Assembly (NCBI GenBank): GCA_037954665.1
Contig: JBBMOL010000021.1
Location: forward strand, 2,356,001-2,420,000
DNA length: 64,000 nucleotides
Direction: 5' to 3'
Source of the DNA: Laguncularia racemosa
Lineage: Eukaryota > Streptophyta > Magnoliopsida > Myrtales > Combretaceae
The translations under genes and the position numbers were made by a program. Position 1 is the first letter of the stretch; every line of letters begins with the position of its first letter. The notes under the pieces are model-generated. The model made no database searches. It was not told the origin of the DNA and saw only the letters and a program-made list of their open reading frames with translations. This document shows positions 47,593 to 59,200 of this stretch, piece after piece.

Positions 47593-47882
47593 CTCAAAAT
47601 GCGATGGCTTCACTTCACTTAGATCTTGTTTAATGAGATTTGGATGAAGCCTTATGTTGTTTGGATCTTCTTGTTGAGCTTCAACTCTTGTTTGTTGTTC
47701 ATAGGACATGGATTGATATGGTTCTTCAAAATCGTACAACATGTGATTTGAGTGAAGTCTAGTGCTTTAGTGAGATTCTAACTTTGTTGTGGTTTGAATC
47801 GCATTCCTTAAGATCTCAAAAGCTTCATGATTTTGGCCTTGTGTTCCTAATTCTTAGACTTTGTCACTTTGGATAGTCTTAC
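47593..47882 (-). pseudogene. Exon-like block of unknown gene, with two stops
   Basis: On the minus strand a 290-bp block bounded by TTTATAG and GAG|GTACAA reads, in one frame, ELGTQGQNHEAFEILRNAI, QTTTKLESH, stop, STRLHSNHMLYDFEEPYQSM, SYEQQTRVEAQQEDPNNIRL and HPNLIKQDLSEVKPSHFE. The composition (Gln, Glu, His, Asn; not low complexity) looks like real coding sequence, and both stops (TAA) could come from CAA. I do not recognise the family. It may be a stray exon of a broken gene or chance. Confidence 0.3.
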
Positions 47883-49780
47883 CTATAAAACCATAATGAA
47901 TCCATTAAATAAAGATTATTCTCAAGGGGATTAACTAGTATAAGCATGCATAATTTTTCAAATTATCATATAGCCCCAAGTGTTTGTTTAAGCATGGATA
48001 GACAATACTATAGACTTTGGCCACTAGACTTGAAGGAATAGAGAATTTGCATGAGATTAGACGAGTGAGGTAAAAATTAGAGATATTTTGAATTTTATTT
48101 AAACATGGATTTTTTTTTTCTTTTCTTTTTTTAGTAATAGAAATGCAAATGGTAATAGAGATAATTAGAATGGTAATAGAAATTTGAGACATTTTGCTAT
48201 CCCAAATGCTAGTCCTTAGGATAGGCATTGTAAGACCACCTATTATTGCCAATAATTTTTAGTTAAAACCAACTTAGATTTAATTAGTACAACAAGATCA
48301 AAATCAGGAGGGATGGATGTTTGTTGTCCCAAATTTTGTATCTTGAGTATGTCCCAACTAATCACATACAAACACTTATGATGTTGGAACAAACTTCCAT
48401 CACACTTACTATATTTATGGCAAAACTATATGATTAATAGTCAAAATTTTATTGCTATTCTATCTAAATCCTTATTTGAATTCTCTAACTTTTAATATTT
48501 TTCATTAAAGTCCTTTGTTACCTTTTGTTTAATAATTGTTAACGTTTCTCATGTGGCATTCCTTAATATTTCTTTTTTCCATGTATACATTGTCGAATAT
48601 TTATGAAAAATGTAAAATAAATTAGTCCTTAAACTTTTTTCTTTTTTTCTTTTTAATTTAATGTCCTCTAACTCAATCAAACTTAATGAGTATTAATGAA
48701 AAATATAATGAGAGACTTAACTAGAAAAGCAACCAAAAATAAATAAATAAATAAAAATTGAAGGATTATTTTTATATTTGCCTTAATATATTTATCATCG
48801 AATTAGTTTTCCTTTAGCGTAAACCTATTATTTGGGAATTTTCTATGATCTACTCGTATTTTTGATAAGATCAATCTAACTTTTAATCTCACCATTAATT
48901 TACATATTAACGGTAAAGATTTAATGATGATCAATTATAAAGATTTAATATATATAGTTGAATGATGAGATTAAATATTAGATTGATCCCATTAAAATAG
49001 CAAATAAGACCTTAGAAAATCTTCTTCTTCTTCTTCTTCTTCTTTTTGTAAGAATCAAAATAATAATCTTTATTTGCAAGTATGTAACTTTTCTAGTAGT
49101 AAATTGAAAGGACTTTCACAGCCTAAAATAGGAAAGTTGTCATGCATATAAGTAAAGCAAAAATGTAAGCCCATAACATCAGCCAATGTGCATCAAAATT
49201 GAATATCACTAGAGATAAACATAATTTATGTTCAAATTGAATTAAAACATAAACAAGAAGGCTCCATCACTATTTAGTGAAGTATCAAGAAATAAGATGG
49301 GCGTGCCATCATTTGGGCCTTGACAAGATGGGCTAGATGAAAGGGGATGGGCAGTGTGTATGGCTGTATTTGACATAGTCAGCCTGCCAAAACAACTAGC
49401 ATTGATACTCCACGTGTTATTTTTGGGGGGATTATATTTCAAAACCAACGGTGGACGCATTCACTATACGTATGAAATTCATAAAATATAACTTTGTTAA
49501 TATTTGGTATTACATAATATACTTTTTGACCTAAGAAATCTGCTTCCATGACAACTAAGCAAATAAAAAAGAGTTTATTGGTGGGGATGAGATGGAGAGA
49601 GAGAGTTGGTAACTGAGAAAAGAGATTTAATTTTTTAATTAAGTTCTCTTCAAACCAATTCTTCATTTAAATAAAATAAGTATCAAAGTTTATTTTATAA
49701 ATTTACAAATAATATTTATATTTTTTAAAACACCTAAGTGGTCTTATTGGCTTTAATATTATAGTCGAAACATGGATATA

Positions 49781-50188
49781 TATATAGGATAACACTCTTA
49801 AATATTGTTATTTAAAATTTTTTTTTTGAAATATTATACCCGTAATAATTGTTCAAAAAATAGATTTCGACGGTGCAAACTTGATTTACGACTTCTTTTT
49901 CTCCAAAATTTTCAAAACTGAAGACTCACATCAGGACTGTGCCTTTAGTACAATTTGTCTCCCTCGGCACAATTTGTATTGAAGGTGTGGACTTTGTTTG
50001 TACCTTTAGGCAAATTGCTTGAAAGTGTGAATGAAATCCGCACCTTCAGTTTTACAAATTTTTAAAAAAGAAGAAGTCGTAAATCGAGTTTATGCCTTCG
50101 AAACCTATTTCTGGAATTATTAATGCGGATATAATATTTCAGAATTTTATTTTGAAAAATAACAATATTTGAAAATGTTCCTATATAT
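49781..50188. mobile_element. MITE-like element with about 143-bp terminal inverted repeats
   Basis: Left arm 49,781-49,923 and right arm 50,044-50,186 are inverted copies. Both start TATATAGGA and share AATATTGTTATTT, TGAAATATTATA, ATTTACGACTTCTT and AAAACTGAAG in order, with scattered mismatches and small gaps. The 120-bp centre has no coding capacity. The flanks are TA-rich, so a duplication of TA or longer cannot be resolved. The class (for example Mutator-like or mariner-like) cannot be decided from this alone. Confidence 0.85.
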
Positions 50189-53100
50189 ATATATATATAT
50201 ATATATTTACATACCATTTATATTTATTTATTTTGGAAAGATTCATTATTTCAATTTTAAAATTGTATGGGTAGGGAAAATAAATTTAGACTAGAAAAAA
50301 ACCTAACCATATTATTTATTGACAATTTTTTTTTTGTTTTCTATTGTAAAAATTTCTCCAATTGTAGCGTCATTTAAATGAAATATCATGTAGATTACCT
50401 TTATGGCCAAAAGTCATATATTTATTAACTAAAGATCCTGATCTATATGCAGCTTGTCCAATAAATTTCTTATGAATGCATACTTTTGTTTTTCCAAGTT
50501 ACCAAATCCCATTTGAAATTCATTTTTATTGCATGATTAATAGCTTGAAAACAACCTCTCATGCACTGCTAGTGCATGCTTTTGCTCTTGAGTTGCAAAT
50601 GAATTTAATAGTTATGATACGAAAATCAACAGCTTGAATGTAAATGCTCTTTTAGATAATAATTGTATACTGAAACCATAACATTGCACTGCAATTCGAT
50701 TTAGTTCAAAGGAATATATTTATTTATGATTTTCAAAACCAATGTAATTATTCTAAGAAAATCGATTAAAAGTTGGGTGCCTATGGGGTTAAATTTGAAT
50801 ATTAATTAGATCTACCTAAATTTAGGTATACGTAGGACATCGAAGACATAAAACATCAACGTTGTACTTTTTTTTTTTTTTTTTTTATGATTAGAGCAAA
50901 TAGTCTAAAGCAGTGATTACATTTCCCCAAATGAAAACCAAGTTTGAATTCCTTTAAAATAAACTTTGAATGCACATGCAATTCCTTTTCACTCCCTACG
51001 TTTTGCTGTTGTTCGATTCTCCAATTCCGTAAATTAAGGGCCAATTAAAAGAATCTTTTTAATCACTTAAAGACCCTTCATTTATTTAAACAGATGTGTA
51101 CACATGTTGTGTCTTGAAGTTGGGTCATTCATTGCACCAGTCGATAAAATTGAAAATTGTTATACATTCTGGATCTGATCAGTTTATGTTGTGTGTTCAA
51201 TAATTATTCAAATAGGTGGATTTGTTTTGGAAGAAACCCCCCTTTTTTTTTAATTCTTTTTGGAATGAAAATTGATATAATTTATAATTTATAGCTACCA
51301 ACAGTTATGTTAGGGTATTTGTACGACATGCTTTGGATACACTTTTCGAAAAGGTAAGTATAACAGTTTATTTTAGTATCATTGGAAGAAAAAAAAAATT
51401 GAATTTTGATATATTTAATTAAATATATATTGGTGTGATGGTTGACTACTACCTTGTATGGAGTATTATATAATGTTAATAGTATGCAACCAAACATATA
51501 TTATAGGACGTTGTAGGATTTAAGTTATATTTTGGAAATTTATTTCTGAATCGGCTCCAATAGGGACTTAGCCCCTCAAGCCTTGTACTGCTGCGCCCCG
51601 AGTCTATGGCGATAGCTAAGTTTAATAGGAAGTGTCAAACGAAAAAGTAAAGCTTAAAAAGCAAAAAGAAAGAAAACTAGTAATCCTATATTTACACTCA
51701 TTACCTTTTGTCACTACTGTAATTAGTGTGCCAAGTAGAGATGAGTTCAAAATCGAATTAAAAATTCATGGCTTTTTTTTCTTTTTTCTTTTTTTAAAAA
51801 ATAAAATGTTAAGTTACTTTGGGGAAATTCATATTGAAGCTCAATTCTACTTAAAAGCCATTATCTATAAGAAAGCTTAGCTCGTACTTAATCAAGTCAT
51901 AAACTCATTAATTGGATAAATGAAGCTTTGCTTGCTTTAACAACAATTAAAATAAAAATTTGAGTAAATATTAAATCGAGCTCCAAGTACTTTTTGAGTT
52001 ACTTAACTTGTTTACATTCTACCTACCATTGGAAGTTGTTATTTTCTGCAAATATTTATCATTACTATTCATATATTTAGTGATTGTAAATATTAGACTA
52101 TAGCAATGACAAAACTCAATTGTATGCATTTTGCCCATCATTTAGTGTTTATCAATGCATACTTTCTTCATGTTTTAGATTAAACTCCATAAAGATTGAG
52201 CTACAAGGGCATCATGATTTAAGGCAAAAATTGAAGTTTGGATGGTTACTAATCCATTTAGATTAACTAAGCTTAAGATCATTTGACCAAGGTCTAGTTT
52301 AGTTAAAATCGGCCCCTTATTACATGAATACTTTTTATAACACTTCGATCCACTGAAATCATCAAAATATGCACATAAACTTCAATTAATATCCATATTT
52401 GTTAAATCTAAAACTTTGCCTGCTCCTACAAAAAATTTCCTCTCACCCTAATTTAGCTTAGAGGGAACCAAGAAAAGAGGTAAGAAGAGTTAAGTGGTCT
52501 AACATGGATTATGGGCTTCAAATCTTCAAAGTAGCTAAGTTTTCCTCTATCTCAGTAGCATTTCTTTGTCAATTTGTGTTTTTGGCTTGTCATTGTTTAG
52601 GTTCCTTTTCTTACGATGGCTTTTTGTTTTGATACACAATATGGTTATACACTTTTTTGCAATTAGGAAGTCATATATTCTATCAGTGTTACTACTAAAT
52701 GTATGTAGATTGTGTTTCTTTACATGTAGTTGATGCATTAGTAAACCATTTGAATTGTGTGAGTTGGAAATGAGTCCCAGAGGTTTCTAGTTTCATATTA
52801 GCAATTTACATCATAAAAATTGTAATTAGATGTGAGTATCAATTAGGTTTAAATAATCAAATGATTATAAGAAACTTAAAGTACTTGTTTAGTTTCCAAT
52901 TAACCATGAAAATGTAGGTTGTTGAATTAAGATAGATATTTTGGCAATATTTGAAAGAATTGTTAGATAATTCTGCGAATTGAGCTTAATGATTGCATGA
53001 TCCAAGCATGTGCAATTTGGGAGTTTGCTATGAAGTTGTATGGCTAATACATATTCCAACACCAAAACCATTTTTATCTTAATTAGTTAGTTTCATTTAT

Positions 53101-53499
53101 TTTAAAGCACTAAATTCCCAAGTTCTTTATTTTGTCTAAATAAAATGAAATAAATAATACAACTTGATAGTCACTAGACTTATCTCCATGAGATCAATAC
53201 TTTGTTTCAAAAGAAAGGCATTATACTAAACTATGATGACCTAGTAATTGGTATGCTTCCCTAAATCAAAATGGCAAACCATACTAAAAGTTAGAAATAT
53301 TTTTGTATAGAACAAATGCAACTAGGGGGTTTTGTGCTAAGGATTTGGTTATTCACGAGGCAAGAGCGAGGCAACACTTTCAACCAAGAAGTTCAAATTA
53401 CTATATGGGGCATATCCACAAAGTTTTAGGTCTTATGTTCGCCTAAATTTTAGATCTTTATTTTATATTACATCATTTTCTTCATAAGTGTAAGTATGT
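50189..53499. other. AT-rich intergenic DNA, no gene recognised
   Basis: It starts with a TA microsatellite (about 50,180-50,207). A small GC-richer patch at 51,541-51,612 stands out (CTGCTGCGCCCCGAGTC) but matches no family I know. Frames such as 50,856-51,044 (minus) have no recognised motif. Confidence 0.5.
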
Positions 53500-54037
53500 T
53501 GTAATGACCAAGTATTGTATGCTTTGCACTAAGCTATTATATGCTTTGGCATGATACATCTCATGATTTTGTCCCTTCGTGTAGTTGCTTTCTAGGAGAT
53601 CATCCATCCTAGGTGTGTTTTAGGCTAAGCATGCTTAATCTTGAAGTTCCTCTCATTAGTTTTATTACATAAGTCCAAGACCATACACCATGTAGGGGCT
53701 CTAAAGGTGCTCCCTTACAGGTTCAAGAGGTGCCTTCATACTATAACACTTTTACCTTATGTGGCACTTAGCTCCTCTACATCTAGTCGATACACTGTTT
53801 TGATACCACTTCCTAACGACTCTTAAATTTGTGCATTGAGGTATTGTTTGGTTTAGTGTAGTATGCCTCGATGCTTTGTCCATTAGTGTAGCTTCTTCTT
53901 AGAAGGTCACTCATATTGGAAGTATTGTAAGTCAAGTACACTTAACCTTAGAGTTTTAATGAACTCTAAGCCGCTACACTAAAAGACACTTCAATGAGTA
54001 GTGTTTCACCATCACATTCTATTTGAGGGATATCACA
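53500..54037 (-). mobile_element. Cassandra-like TRIM retrotransposon with 5S-rRNA-like LTRs
   Basis: On the minus strand: 5' LTR 54,037-53,810 (starts TGTGATATCCC), a primer-binding-site-like TGGTATCAAAAC at about 53,808-53,797, a very short internal region, a purine-rich AAGGTAAAAG, then the 3' LTR 53,748-53,500 (starts TGTTATAG, ends GGTCATTACA). Both LTRs hold, in sense, a decayed 5S rRNA segment: GGTTAAGTGTACTTG and AATATGAGTGACCTTCT in one, GATTAAGCATGCTTA and AGGATGGATGATCTCCT in the other, corresponding to GTTAAGCGTGCTTGGGC and AGGATGGGTGACCTCCT of 5S rRNA. The flanks TATGT and TATAT fit a 5-bp target duplication with one change. Total about 538 bp, no coding capacity, the size and plan known for Cassandra elements. 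The two LTRs have diverged strongly. Confidence 0.75.
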
Positions 54038-54510
54038 TATATAATGTTTAAATAGACTTTTGGACATCTAATCATAATCATATCTTAACATTTCACTTAC
54101 AATAATCAATAAAATACAAAATAGATTTTTAAAAAATGTCATAAAAAATTGAATGGATTATAATTTTTTATTCAAATTTATGGTTTATTAAGACATTAAG
54201 AATGATCATTATAATATTTAAGGGATCCTCTCATCAATAAACAATTGGATAGGTTAACTATTCTTGATATAATTTCTACATGGCTAATCCTTAAAAAAAA
54301 AAAAAAATCTGCCCATATTGACAAATGCAAATATTTGTTTCCATCATCACTTTACCACTTGAAAAGCCGTCCCATATCTAACTTATGATGTGAGATTTGA
54401 CAAATTCAATGTAAATCTCATAAAAATATGGTTTTCAATGATAAATGTGCTTGGATGGATTATTAGATATTACATTGATGATGTACATTCTAAAACCCTT
54501 TTAATATTTG

Positions 54511-54644
54511 ATATCTCGACATAGAAACCATTGAATATTTTTGTAGCATTCTCAATATATTATAATGGCTAATGTTTATATCTTGACATAAAAATCATCG
54601 AATATTTTTGTATCATTCTCAATATATTATAATGGCTAATGTGT
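54511..54644. repeat. Tandem duplication, period 67 bp
   Basis: Units at 54,511 and 54,578 share GAATATTTTTGTA and ATTCTCAATATATTATAATG, differing by a few transitions. Confidence 0.9.
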
Positions 54645-55665
54645 TTACAATATATTTGATTTATAGGATGAAATAAGATGGAAATATAATTGCAATTCCT
54701 AAGGATAGAATGGGAATTTAAAAGTAATAACCATTACTTTGTATAGCTACATTAAAAAAGACATTAGTAATAGATTAAGGTTATATTTTGAATTACCAAC
54801 TCACCTTTACATGGTATCAAACATGCCCATTACATAGAAATGTGTGTCTTAATTAACAAATAAATAGATAGAATTGTGATATGTCATACATGCATGCACA
54901 CGCCCAAAACCCCTACCTAAACCAATATAAATCCCTCACAATATCACGTACTAGTAAACTACTATTCTTGATTGTTAAATTTATATTTAGCAATCGAGGT
55001 AACTTTTTTTTTTATCAAGCGATCATTCTATTAAGTTAAAAGTTACGATATATAAAATACAATTAAACAATCTAGAGATAATGGTCTAAAGATCCAATAT
55101 AAAATGGATACATGTCTAGCATAAAGAAAGAGGAGTGCGTTAGCAACCTACATCATTGAAAACCATGTAAGGTATGGAAACCCAATACTCCTAGGAAAAA
55201 AAAGCATAATATTGAGTTTATGTCTTGAATTTAAATGAAAGCTACATCAAGGTTATTATATCCTTAACATTTTCCCATTTTTTATTATCTTTGCTCTTAA
55301 TTTATGTTATACTATGTATATCAAGTTAACTTGTTGTAACTCCATATATATGTTGTTATGTATATTAGCTAGCATAAGCAAGAGAGCAAAAAATGATCTG
55401 GACTTTATTTGAGAATATAGTGCTCTATGCCTATGAAATAAACAATTATACTATTATTGTTACACTATGGGATTCATTCGGTTATAATAGTGATTTTTTT
55501 CCCTTGTTCTTTTGAACTTTACCACATAAATTCTATAAGTCTTCCTTTCTCTTTTTGTACTTGTTACATATCTTATAATCGTGTGCTCTATATTTGTAAC
55601 AAAAAAAATCAAGGTGAGGTTAAGAGTTAGTAATTTTGAGACTTAGTGATCTACACACTAAAGAG

Positions 55666-56240
55666 ATGGCTATAGAGTATTATATCATGAAGTTTAATGG
55701 TTTCATGAATTTCAAGGTCTAGCAAGTGCAAATGTAAACGGTCCTAACACAATTGACCTTATGAAAAGGACTTTAGACTCACAACTAGAGTCTAAAAAAT
55801 ATGATAAATGGAAAGAATATCATGAAGAAAGCCTTGACAACAATCCAACTAAGTTTCAAAAATAGTGCTTTGCAAGATTATTAGTGAAGAAGATGGCTAC
55901 TAAATTATGGAAGAAATTAGAAGAACTGTATATGATCAAGTCTCTTGTGAATCACAATGTTAAAACGGGGATTATATTCATTCCAGATAAGTGGGTAGTC
56001 ATTGTTAAAAAAGTATAGTTGAGATTTCATATCTTTGATTAACGATGTAAAAAATATTGATGTTAAGGTTGAGACTGAAGATCAAGTGGTGATTCTACTA
56101 TGCTCTCTTCATTCTTTGTTCCATAGATTCAATGAGACCATAATCTTTAGTATGGACAACTTATCGATAGAAGAGGATAAAAGCAATTTGCTGAGCTAAG
56201 ACCAGTTACACCATGAGATGGAACCCATGAATAGTAGAAT
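55666..56240 (+). mobile_element. Ty1/copia gag relic (UBN2 type)
   Basis: Plus-strand pieces, over several frames: KFNGFMNFKV.QVQM, TVLTQLTL, a segment like KKALTTIQLSFKNSALQDY, then ATKLWKKLEELYMIKSLVNH and NDVKNIDVKVETEDQVVILL followed by CSLHSLFHRFNE. This is the order of the copia gag domain ('W..M...L', 'LW..LE..Y..KSL', 'ED....LL.SLP.S'). It is riddled with stops. No protease, integrase or RT follows. Confidence 0.75.
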
Positions 56241-59200
56241 TCACAACTCATGTTAACAATTCATGTTTTATGTCTAATTTTAAACAAGTCTGTATCTAAA
56301 AACCTCAACCCATAATACAACCAATTTGTTATTTATGTTTGATAACTTAAACCATATCTGGAAGGTTGAATCCTTTTATTGATTAAAACTTTTCCAAAAT
56401 AGATATATCATAGTTTTTAAGTCTCTATTTGAAAAAATATATTTGCAATGTTATTATCAATTTGCTAAGTGCTTACAAATGGAAGCTACATTGGAGTTGT
56501 AAAGATGCTTGCAAATACTCCATGTTATAAGTATTTTATTTAAGTTTTTTATGTTCACATATTGTTGCACTAAACAAATCCCTTAAATTAGTATTTTTCA
56601 TAGTGTATGACCATATACATAGAGAACGTAGCTATTGAAATGGTGCAATTATAGAGGATTTAAACGATTCACTCAAAATATAAACAACTCGATTAAATTT
56701 TGGTATAAACATAGACAACATCACTTGAAATATAGAGGATTTGAGTGAATTTTAACTTACTTTTTTCCAATAAACCTTATAAAATCTTAATTCACTAGGA
56801 GGAATTAAAATCCATACTTCTTTGATCTTTAAATTTTGTGAGTAGAGCTGTGAGACCTCGAACTTATAGGAAGGAATTACAGTTGTACTTATTACATCTC
56901 TAATAGACCTTCTAGCCACACAGCTGTAAAAGGAATAAACTTGAGTCGAATCTAGTGGCATCTTTAGACCTCCAATTGGGTTAATTGCCTATTCATAATC
57001 TTTGTAAGGTTTTCCTTCAAAAAAGATCCTTTACGCTACTTGATATCAAGAAGGGGCATTTAAGTCGAGATCAACGAAAAATTGATATCAACTTCAGATG
57101 GATCAACCAAATTAGGTGAAATAGATATGTACTCCAACACCATCTTGAAGCTGCATGTCTTAATTGCAGAAGTTCGAATCTCTCAACTAATCAATTATAA
57201 AGGCTATCGCATTCTTCATTGCTTTTAAAGAGATGAGTGTTTGGAAGAAATCACTTTTCCGGCATGTAATATGTATGAAAGTATTTTTATGTAGTTCTTA
57301 CTTCTTTAGTAACATAGTAATAGGAGAAAAAGAAAAAGAAAAAGGTATTGATAGGTTCAGATTATAACTTAGATGTAAATTTGGTCATCACATATATTAA
57401 CTGTAAAAATCACACAAGGGATCGGACCGGTTGGTACTTTGGCCATTATCCAAAGTTCAAAGGGTAATTTTTTTAATTTTTTTTTTACTAATTAAAAGGG
57501 TAAATCACACGGTTCTCTTCAAGAGCTTTAAAGATTGCTTGGACCCTAATTTCTTAAAATTGATACTTACCTTCCTTAATAGCGTTGATGTGGAAATTAT
57601 TATGTTTATTTATTTAACTAATGTTAGAGAATATTAAAAATGTAGAAAATAAAAAAGGAAGATAGTTCGAAATTTAAAAAAAAAAAAATTGCAAATTTTT
57701 TTTAATAAAAAAAGAACGAAAAATTCCAACCACCCCAAGCCCTTGTCTCCACGCTCGTGCATTACATATATGATTAATTACAACGTCAAATGTCCCCTTA
57801 AATTTCCATGTTAGTTTTTTTCGAAAGCTAGGTTTGTATAACATTTGAATAATTATTATAGAAAACTTCTTAGAGCATCCATTAATAGAATCACCGTAAA
57901 TAATAATAATAATAACAATAATAATAAGATTGATATGAAAATTAACATGGATAAGAACTCTAGACAACAGTCTCTTTTCGAAAAACAGTATAATTCATTT
58001 AAAATAAAGTGGAAAGGACAACTATGATTTAAGTGCACCGAGCTAGAGGCTTCGTCATTCCCAACCAACCTTAAAGCAATATAATCAAAGTTTTCCATCA
58101 TTAAAGTTGCCTTCGTACAAAGCAGAAAGTGATCTCTCACCTTATAAAAGGAAGGAAAATAGAAAAAAAAAAAAAAAAAAAACAAAGGAAACATTCGAAA
58201 TTACCTCATGCTCTCGAGTCTCGACAAAGAAATAGACCGTAAAATCCCTCCTTCAGTGAGAAAATAATTGCATTCATGGACATATAAAAGGTCCTATAAG
58301 GTTTTGCATCATCGTTTGACATTTTGGGTTGTTTCTCTGCTAGTTATATGAGGTCATACATTATAGATATTTAATATAGGATCCAACCTTTGATTAATGC
58401 ATAAGAATATATAATTGGGAAAAAAATACATATATATAAATGACAAAAAGATATACAAATATATATATATATATATATATATAATTATATAAGACGAAGA
58501 TCCATTGGATTCTATTAGATGGAAGTTTTGTTTGATAATTTATTGTGTTAAAATATTTAACAAACGATTTAGTGTAACGTCCTCGAAGAGATGAAATATA
58601 TATATATATATATATATATACACATTTGTTTCATATAATATATCTTAAATTTTTTAAATATTAGGCTGCTTAGACATTCTTCCTCGAGGGGAAATTTAGT
58701 ATGCATAGTATTAGTATTAACAGTAAGGACAGCTCTTAGGAATATGTTTGAAACGCCATTGTTATGGTATTCAAATAAAAGAATAATAAAAACGAATCAA
58801 AATACACGTATTCAATATCCTCTCTAAAGGTGTATCAAGTATACCAAAACACTTTTAATCCATTTCAATCATTTTTACAATTTAAATAAGTCGAAAAGAG
58901 GTAAGAACAAAATGAAAATAAAATAAAACAACAAAGCCTGTCACTCTCTCTGATTCGCAACTCAAGTAGATCATAACCCTAAGCAAAAGGCCAGTGTTAG
59001 CTTGTGTGAGCTCGTGTGCATCTGAATCTGTGCGCAGATCGGGAGTTTACTGTTTATTGCTTGGTTACGTAGCTGAGTTTACAATATATGGCTATTTAAG
59101 TCGATATGAATATATCAAAGTATCCATACCAGCTATTGGGCTATTTTAGGATATGACTATTCGTTAAATATGGATAACATTTTTTTAAAACTTTTAAACT

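Larger units (their letters stand above)
46810..49780. other. AT-rich intergenic DNA with one exon-like block
   Basis: Apart from the block at 47,593-47,882 nothing coding is recognised. It holds a GA microsatellite (47,268-47,289), a CTT microsatellite (49,021-49,043), and a stretch at 47,120-47,240 (ATAGTATAATCTTCTTATACTAC) that can fold back on itself, as in MITE remnants. Confidence 0.5.

Noticed and set aside
57171..57190. B-box-like AAGTTCGAATCTC, considered as a tRNA or SINE
   Set aside because: No A box at the right distance and no cloverleaf or acceptor stem can be formed.
57856..58194. Minus-strand frame of 112 codons
   Set aside because: It starts in a T-run and ends in an ATT microsatellite; the middle has no recognised motif, so coding is not supported.
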